NCBI GenBank assembly: GCA_964620595.1 | Contig: CAZUHP010000006.1 | Location: 1 to 64,000 of the forward strand | DNA length: 64,000 nucleotides | Origin: Desulfocarbo sp964620595 | GTDB taxonomy: Bacteria; Desulfobacterota; Desulfarculia; Desulfarculales; Desulfarculaceae | Direction of reading: 5' to 3' | Shown here: in pieces, positions 58,945-64,000 of the stretch | How positions within the stretch are numbered: the stretch's first letter is position 1 | Layout of the letters: every line of letters starts with the position of its first letter | The notes under the pieces: generated by a model | What the model was told of the DNA's origin: nothing | What the model saw: only the letters and a program-made list of their open reading frames with translations | Databases searched by the model: none | Made by a program: the position numbers and the translations under genes

Positions 58945-61428
58945 CTAGCCGCCCCAAAGGGTGGCGTGGGCCTGCTCGAGGATGGGCATGTCCAGCCCGG
59001 CTTTTTGGGCGGCCTGGTAGGCACTCTTGAGGTCGAAGTAGGCCTGGAGCTTGGGGCCCTGGTCAGCCATCTGCTGGATGATCTTCTCCGCCGCGGCAGG
59101 AAGATCGCCGCCCTTCTTGGCTGCGCTGGCCAGCTTGCGGCTGAAGTCGCGGGTGGGACCGGCCAGGCCCTCGGCGGTGAGGATGGCGGTCCAGGCGGCG
59201 CTACCGGCGTGCATGCTCTCGGCCTTGCCGCCCAGGGCGGTGACCAGCTTGGCAGCCTCGGCTCCGGCCTTGGCCACGAAGTGCCCCACCTGGGCCGAGC
59301 CGGGCAGGTCGCCCCGGCGCAGGAGGATGTTGCCCCACAGGGCGTAGACCCGGGCCAGGATGGCCGCGGCCTGGATGCCCAAGGGATCGTCGCAAAGCTC
59401 CACCCCCAGCGGCGGCCAGGAGAACAGGTCGGCCAGCTCCTCGCGGCTGCCGGCCGGGCCGCCCAGGATGCCGGTGGCCGGCCGGCCTTCCACCAGGTCC
59501 TCCTCGCTCACCGGTCCCACCAGGGCGTAGATTTCCACGTCGTCGCGGCCCATCTCCCGGGCCAGGTCCTGGACCACCTGGCAGGGCAGGCGGTGGCTTT
59601 GGGGCTCAAAGCCGCAGGTAACCACCACCACCCGCAGGCGCTGCTCGGCATGCTCCAGCATGTCGCGGGCCTTGTTGGGCAGGTCGCTGGGGGCCGGGGC
59701 CAGGATCACCTCCGAGGCCTTCTTGAAGGCGCTGGGCGGGTCGCTGGTCACAAAGGCGTTCTTGGGCAGGTGGTGCTCCTCGAAGCGCCCCGGCGGCCGG
59801 CGGCTGATGCCCATCTCCTGGGCGATCTCCACCCGCGAGTCGAACAGGGTGAGGCTGGCGTTGAGGTAGCGCTTCTCCTCCAGGATGCGATTGCCCACCA
59901 GGTGGGTCAGGGCGAATCCCCAGTCGTTGGCGCCCACCACCACGATGTTCTGGTCCGCGGTGGGCGAGTAGATGCGCCGGTCGCCATGGGTGGCGTAGAA
60001 GGCCAGGCCGGCCCTGCTCTTGACCGCGGGCAGGCCGAAGATGTCGCGCCGCCAGCGGTCCACCACCCCGCGCTTCTTGAGGGTCCGCAGGCCGTCGGCC
60101 ACCACCTCGGCGGTGGAGTGTTCGCGGATGAAGTCCTCCAGGTCCGGCTCCTGGCCGAAGGTGGCCTGGTGGTATTCGAAGAGCAGGTCCTTCTCGTATT
60201 CCACCGCCGCGGCCAGGTCGGGCTTGGCGGCCCCGGCCGGGTCCTCGGCCGCCTGGCGGCGGGCGCGCAGGAGCCCCCGGGCCACCAACTGGCTGGCCAT
60301 GACCTTCTTGGTGCGGGCGATCTCGCGGATGGCGGTGAGCGCCACGAACTCGTCCAGGGCCAGGCCGCCGGGGTCGGCGGCGTGGCGTTCCTTGAGTTGG
60401 GAGAGCAAAAGGGGCCGGGGCATGGTGACCGATGCTCGGCCGTAGAGGTTCTGGGCCGAGCGCCAGAGCCAGGAGCGGGGGTGGAGGATTAGCTGGCCCA
60501 GGGTGCGCCAGAAGCCCATGCCGCGCACCCAGCAGCGGGCTCCCTTGCGCGCGGCCAGGGAGAGGTCCTCGGGCACCACGGAGTAGGAAACCGCCACCGG
60601 CTGGATGACCACTTCCTTCTCGCTGGCCAGGGCGCCGCGCAGGGTGACCAGGCGGCGGGGATAGCGCAGGCTGCCGTCGCGGCTGCGGGCGCCGCCGTGC
60701 CAGGCCTCCAGGAAGATGGCCTGTTGGCCGCCGGTCTCGCTGACCGCGCGGCAGTAGTTGAACAGGGCGGCCAGGCCGGGGCGGGAGGCGCCGCGGCGCT
60801 GCACCACATAGGAGCCCAGGCGCAGGATCTTGGCCAGGCTGTCTATGGCCATCATGTTGGCCCCGGCGGCGAACAGGGGCAGCCCCAGGTCGCAGTGCAT
60901 GAGCAACAGATCCACCAGGAACTCGTCCAGGTGGGAGGAGTGGTTGACCAGGTACACCACGCCCAGCCCTTGGCTGCGGTACTGGCGCAGCTCCTCCAGG
61001 TGGGCCAGGTCGCGGCCGTCGGGCGAGGTGAAAGGCCGGGTGGGGTCGGCCTGGTCGAACAGGCCGTTGAGGATGGTGGTGACCGCGGCGGTGCCGATCT
61101 TGTGCAGCTCGTGGTCGTAGCGGTGGTTGACCTGGTCCACCAGCTCTTCCACCTGGCGGCGGTCGATGTCAGCGCCCTCAGACTGGAGCTGGGCCAGGGT
61201 CAGCTCAACCGCCAGCCGGTCCAGCTCCTCGGGATTGGGCCACTCTGGGGGGATGTCGGCAAAACGGTCCAGCCAGGGTCGTCCAGACTCGGACTCGGCG
61301 ATACGGCGCAAAAGAGCCACGAAATCGACGCGCTCGGCAGCCGCGGCCACCCGGCGGCTGAAGGCTTTCTTCAGCCGGTGGCCCAGGGACCTGCGGCGCT
61401 TGTCGTGCTTGTTGCCCTGTGAGGCCAT
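58945..61428 (-). CDS. PlsB-like glycerol-3-phosphate acyltransferase fused to a GpsA-like domain
   Basis: The protein is 827 residues from the ATG at 61428 (GGGAGAG upstream). The N-terminal half is an acyltransferase: VNHSSHLDEFLVD carries the HX4D motif (near residue 165), with FLEAWHGGARSRDGSL as the G3P-binding block. From about residue 490 a Rossmann domain begins (NIVVVGANDWGFALTHLV), followed by the helical domain of NAD-G3P dehydrogenase. The expected catalytic lysine (ELGGALKN in GpsA) is replaced: the aligned text reads ELCDDPLGIQ. The second half may therefore bind but not oxidise or reduce G3P (inference). The first half should make lysophosphatidate. Confidence 0.85.
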   Translation of the reverse strand: MASQGNKHDKRRRSLGHRLKKAFSRRVAAAAERVDFVALLRRIAESESGRPWLDRFADIPPEWPNPEELDRLAVELTLAQLQSEGADIDRRQVEELVDQVNHRYDHELHKIGTAAVTTILNGLFDQADPTRPFTSPDGRDLAHLEELRQYRSQGLGVVYLVNHSSHLDEFLVDLLLMHCDLGLPLFAAGANMMAIDSLAKILRLGSYVVQRRGASRPGLAALFNYCRAVSETGGQQAIFLEAWHGGARSRDGSLRYPRRLVTLRGALASEKEVVIQPVAVSYSVVPEDLSLAARKGARCWVRGMGFWRTLGQLILHPRSWLWRSAQNLYGRASVTMPRPLLLSQLKERHAADPGGLALDEFVALTAIREIARTKKVMASQLVARGLLRARRQAAEDPAGAAKPDLAAAVEYEKDLLFEYHQATFGQEPDLEDFIREHSTAEVVADGLRTLKKRGVVDRWRRDIFGLPAVKSRAGLAFYATHGDRRIYSPTADQNIVVVGANDWGFALTHLVGNRILEEKRYLNASLTLFDSRVEIAQEMGISRRPPGRFEEHHLPKNAFVTSDPPSAFKKASEVILAPAPSDLPNKARDMLEHAEQRLRVVVVTCGFEPQSHRLPCQVVQDLAREMGRDDVEIYALVGPVSEEDLVEGRPATGILGGPAGSREELADLFSWPPLGVELCDDPLGIQAAAILARVYALWGNILLRRGDLPGSAQVGHFVAKAGAEAAKLVTALGGKAESMHAGSAAWTAILTAEGLAGPTRDFSRKLASAAKKGGDLPAAAEKIIQQMADQGPKLQAYFDLKSAYQAAQKAGLDMPILEQAHATLWGG

Positions 61429-61670
61429 GGCTTGCTCTCCCACCCGGGCGCCTGGGGCCCGGGGTTGGTTGCTGGTCTATGGCGCATAAAAATAGCGGGC
61501 ATGGCGGCCTACCCACCGGCAAAAAACTATCCTACCCGCAGGCAGCGCGCAAGCGGTTTCTCTGGAGGGAAGCCCAGGTCCTATGAGGCTGAATCAGGTT
61601 CAGTAGGCGCTGGCCGGGGCGGCGGTGATGGTGCGGTCGCAGGGCCTGGCCGGCCGTGGCTCCTGGCCCC

Positions 61671-61700
61671 AAGAGAGAAGGCCGGGCGCTCGGCCCGGCC
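61671..61700 (-). terminator. Terminator of the LexA-like gene (minus strand)
   Basis: Read on the minus strand, GGCCGGGC (61693-61700) pairs with GCCCGGCC (61680-61687) with a 5-nt loop, followed by TTCTCTCTT. The remaining gap 61444-61670 shows no gene. Confidence 0.5.
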
Positions 61701-61738
61701 CCGTGCTGGTGGGGTTTGCCCCTCTGCTGGTCCCTGCT

Positions 61739-61880
61739 CCCCTGGCCTCGCCCCCGCCTTCGCCCCCCGTTTCCCCCGTCTCCGTCCTCCTGCTGATTCT
61801 CTCGGGTGAGGTCTCGGTCGGCTTTCGCCCCCGCCCCGTCGCCCCCCGTCGCCCCCCCGTTGCCCCCGTCGGCGGGGAGA
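61739..61880 (-). repeat. G-rich tract (copy 11), read on the minus strand
   Basis: C-rich plus-strand sequence with CCCCCGTCGCCCC units is the reverse complement of the repeat family. It starts 5 bp beyond the stop of the minus-strand LexA-like gene, so the G-rich strand is again RNA-like. Confidence 0.65.
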
Positions 61881-61884
61881 GGGT

Positions 61885-62322
61885 CTAGTGGCGGCGGTAG
61901 TGGCGGATCAGCCCGGCCACCACCCCCAGCACCCGCACCTGGTCGTGGCGCAGGTGAATGGGCTCCAGGTTGGGATTGGCCGGCACCAGGCGGATACCGT
62001 CGCGCTCCAGGTAGAACTTCTTCAGGGTCACGTCGGTCTCGTTGATCAGGGCCACCACCATCTGCCCGTTCTCCGCGGTCTGGCGCTCCTCCACCACGAT
62101 CACGTCGCCGGGGCTGATGTGCTCGTCGATCATGGAGTCGCCCTTCACCTCCAGGGCAAAGGTGCGGAAGCGGCCCAGCATGTCCTTGGGGATGGACACG
62201 GTGCGTTCCTGGGCCACTGCCTCGATGGGCTGGCCCGCGGCCACGATGCCCAAGAGGGGCACCTCCACCTCCTCCAGGTCTATTTCGCGGCAGCCCAACT
62301 CGGCCAGGGAAACGGGGGTCAT
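61885..62322 (-). CDS. LexA-like S24 peptidase lacking a DNA-binding domain
   Basis: The protein is 145 residues from the ATG at 62322 (GAGG upstream). Only the S24 domain is present: the Ala-Gly autocleavage site in LGIVAAGQPIEA (about 26-37), the catalytic serine in VKGDSMIDEHI (about 65) and the catalytic lysine in NETDVTLKKFYL (about 100-105). The N-terminal winged helix of LexA (about 70 residues) is absent, and no other helix-turn-helix precedes it. UmuD-like proteins share this layout, although no umuC gene is adjacent. Its upstream region holds a direct repeat of GTATG 15 bp apart. Confidence 0.85.
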   Translation of the reverse strand: MTPVSLAELGCREIDLEEVEVPLLGIVAAGQPIEAVAQERTVSIPKDMLGRFRTFALEVKGDSMIDEHISPGDVIVVEERQTAENGQMVVALINETDVTLKKFYLERDGIRLVPANPNLEPIHLRHDQVRVLGVVAGLIRHYRRH

Positions 62323-62356
62323 GACAAACCTCACATGCGTATGGTCAACATTTGTA

Positions 62357-62365
62357 TGCTATACT
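62357..62365 (+). promoter_or_regulatory. Extended -10 promoter of the amidohydrolase gene
   Basis: TGCTATACT has an extended -10 (TG-N-TATACT) on the plus strand, about 75 bp before the amidohydrolase ATG, with no good -35. It overlaps the divergent leader of the LexA-like gene. Confidence 0.4.
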
Positions 62366-62439
62366 AGGTTGGCCCGGGGGAATTGTCAAGGAGTTTGAGC
62401 GGGGTTTACCCCTCTGAAGGGGGTTGCTATAGTGTCGCC

Positions 62440-63267
62440 ATGATCATCGACGTGCATACCCATGTGTTTCCTCCCCAGGTGGTGGAGGAGCGGGAGCGCT
62501 TCCTGGAGGGAGAGCCCGCCTTTGCCGCCATATACCGCGACCCTGCCGCGCCCATGGTGACCGCCGAGGGGCTGATCGCGGCCATGGACAGGGACGGGGT
62601 GGATGTCTCCTGGGCCCTGGGCTTTCCCTGGGTCCGTGAGGAGCACGCCCGCCTGCACAACGACTACCTGGCCGCCGTGGTCAAGGAGCATCCCCGGCGT
62701 TTGCGCGGCCTGGGCTGCGTGCATCCGCCCGCGGCCTGGGCCCGGGCCGAGGCGGAGCGCTGCCTGGCCCTGGGCCTGCACGGCCTGGGCGAGCTGGCCT
62801 TCTATGACTCGGACCTGGACCTGGACAGCCTGGGACCCATCTGCGAGCTGTGCGCCCAGGCGGACCGGCCCCTGCTCTTGCACACCAACGAGCCGGTGGG
62901 ACACCGCTACCCGGGCAAGGCGCCCATGACCCTGGCCGCGCTCTATGGGCTGGTGCGGGCCCATCCCCGCACCAAGCTGGTCCTGGCCCACATGGCCGGC
63001 GGGCTGTTCTTCTATGCGCTGCTCAAGAAGGAGGTGTCCGCCGCCCTGGCCAGGGTGTGGATCGACACCGCGGCCGCGCCCTTCCTCTACCAGCCCCGGG
63101 CCTATGCCCTGGCGGTGGAACTCCTGGGCCCGGACAAGGTGCTCTTGGGCAGCGACTATCCCCTGTTGCCCGTGAGCCGCTACCGCAAGGAGCTGGCCGC
63201 CTCCGGGCTTTCCGCCGCGGACCAGGAGGCGGTGTTGGGCCGGGCCGCAGCCAAGTTGATCGCCTGA
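62440..63267 (+). CDS. Amidohydrolase (metal-dependent TIM barrel)
   Basis: The protein is 275 residues. IIDVHTHVFPP gives the HxH metal motif at the N terminus, LLLHTNEPVGH and LAHMAGG supply further histidines, and LLGSDYPLLP the catalytic aspartate. It is an amidohydrolase_2-type enzyme (hydrolases and decarboxylases of aromatic or cyclic substrates); the substrate is unknown. The ATG at 62440 has only a distant ribosome-binding site (AGGGGG). Its stop overlaps the SbcD-like ATG. Confidence 0.86.
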   Translation: MIIDVHTHVFPPQVVEERERFLEGEPAFAAIYRDPAAPMVTAEGLIAAMDRDGVDVSWALGFPWVREEHARLHNDYLAAVVKEHPRRLRGLGCVHPPAAWARAEAERCLALGLHGLGELAFYDSDLDLDSLGPICELCAQADRPLLLHTNEPVGHRYPGKAPMTLAALYGLVRAHPRTKLVLAHMAGGLFFYALLKKEVSAALARVWIDTAAAPFLYQPRAYALAVELLGPDKVLLGSDYPLLPVSRYRKELAASGLSAADQEAVLGRAAAKLIA

Positions 63268-64000
63268 TGCCGCCCGTCCGCCTTCTCCACGCTGCGGATC
63301 TGCACCTGGACGGCCCGGTGGCCGCGCCGGACCCGGAGTTGGCCGGGCTGGCCGCCCAGGCCCGCCGCCGCTCCCTGGAGCGCCTGGTGGCCCTGGCCCG
63401 GGAGCAGGAGGTCCAGGTGGTGCTCCTGGCCGGGGACGTGTTCCACACCCCGGACCCGCCCCTGGCCGCGCTGCTCATGCTGCAACAGGCCCTGGCCGCC
63501 TGGGTGGAGGCCGGCGCCCGGGTGTTCATCGCCCCGGGCAACCACGACCCCTGGCAGGCCGGCTCGGTGTGGGACCAGTGGCGGCCACTGGAGGGGGTGC
63601 ACGTGTTCGCGCCCCAGGCCCAGGGGGTGGCCCTGGAGGAGCTGGGCCTGTGGGTGGCCGGCGCGGCCCACGACTCCAGCCAGGTGGAGGCCGACCTGGC
63701 CCCTGGCCTGCCCGCCCCGCCCCCGGGCCTCAGCGGGGTGGCGCTCCTGCACGCGGATTTGCCTTCCTCGCGCCAGACCGACGCCCACCAGCCCTATGCC
63801 CCCACCCGCCTGGAGAGGCTCACCAGCGCGCCGTTCGCCTACTGGGCCCTGGGCCACTGGCACCAGCCCCGGGAGCTTGCCGCCCGGCCCCGGGTGGTCA
63901 TGGCCGGCACCCCCCAGGGCGCCCACCTGGGCGAGAGCGGCCCCCACGGCGCCTGGCTGGTGGAGCTGGAGGACGGCGCTGCCCGGGCCCGGTTCGTGGC
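63267..64000 (+). CDS. SbcD-like metallophosphoesterase, cut by the window edge
   Basis: The frame starts at the ATG overlapping the amidohydrolase stop (TGATG) and is open to the end of the window, giving at least 244 residues. Metallophosphoesterase motifs are in order: HAADLHLDG (D-x-H), LAGDVFHTPDPP (GD), APGNHDPW (GNHD) and LGHWHQP (GHxH). It fits the Mre11/SbcD or YhaO exonuclease family of DNA repair. An SbcC-like partner would be expected downstream, outside the window. Confidence 0.88.
   Translation, partial: MPPVRLLHAADLHLDGPVAAPDPELAGLAAQARRRSLERLVALAREQEVQVVLLAGDVFHTPDPPLAALLMLQQALAAWVEAGARVFIAPGNHDPWQAGSVWDQWRPLEGVHVFAPQAQGVALEELGLWVAGAAHDSSQVEADLAPGLPAPPPGLSGVALLHADLPSSRQTDAHQPYAPTRLERLTSAPFAYWALGHWHQPRELAARPRVVMAGTPQGAHLGESGPHGAWLVELEDGAARARFV

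Noticed and set aside
61432..61809. Plus-strand ORF between the acyltransferase fusion and LexA-like gene
   Set aside because: It has low-complexity Gly/Arg/Pro composition, no ribosome-binding site, and crosses the terminator and C-rich repeat.

Overview
This window looks like chromosome of a GC-rich member of the Desulfobacterota (the former Deltaproteobacteria, anaerobic respiratory lineages). The evidence is a corrinoid hgcA/hgcB mercury-methylation pair, sigma-54 enhancer-binding proteins, a PAS-rich histidine kinase repertoire, DUF2333, a TorF-type porin beside glutamine synthetase, and an NrpR-type regulator. I cannot fix the genus. Nothing looks like a prophage, integron or complete insertion sequence, and codon use looks uniform by eye.

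Layout. 1-5918: a GntR regulator with a likely self-operator, then a tightly packed operon of FGGY kinase, glycerol-3-phosphate dehydrogenase and an alkyl-DHAP-synthase-like flavoprotein, suggesting glycerol/ether-lipid metabolism. 6297-11460: a signalling operon of REC-PAS4-histidine kinase, REC-HDOD (frameshifted) and REC with a catalytically dead HD-GYP. 11540-16075: nucleotidyltransferase, lone receiver, glycosyltransferase, P1 peptidase and a PagL-like lipid A deacylase. 16077-17589: promoter, probable cobalamin riboswitch, hgcA and hgcB. 17704-22527: small operon (GNAT, ATP-grasp, hypothetical), RNase P RNA with a duplicated 5' end, RNase H, zinc-ribbon protein, Nif3 protein and a tRNA with CAT anticodon. 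22729-29180: histidine kinase with sigma-54 response regulator, a small Cys protein and a chemoreceptor. 29467-35059: mostly minus-strand housekeeping genes (DUF2333, rfaE2, comF, icd, YkgJ-like, acuC-like). 35266-42248: yqeY, mutS2, dnaG and rpoD. 42460-56931: a nitrogen block with nrpR-like, nadE, a glutamine amidotransferase, gltB, gltD, a NifA-like activator, a porin and glnA. 57116-64000: trmI-like, ferredoxin-nitroreductase, a PlsB/GpsA-like fusion, a LexA-like peptidase without DNA-binding domain, an amidohydrolase and the start of an SbcD-like nuclease.

The most notable signals are these. (1) hgcAB is preceded by a candidate B12 riboswitch, which would tie a corrinoid-dependent mercury methylase to cofactor supply. 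(2) A dyad, TACC-N4-GGTA, recurs upstream of sigma-54 promoters of the porin gene and glnA (two copies 31 bp apart, at about -108 and -140) and once in the nrpR/nadE intergenic region. The NifA-like activator encoded between gltD and the porin gene is the obvious candidate to bind it. (3) A family of G-rich intergenic tracts built on GGGGCGACGGGG is found at about eleven sites, mostly just downstream of stop codons with the G-rich strand as the RNA-like strand. (4) One polypeptide joins a glycerol-3-phosphate acyltransferase to a GpsA-like domain that seems to lack the catalytic lysine. (5) The 5' end and upstream region of rnpB are partly duplicated.
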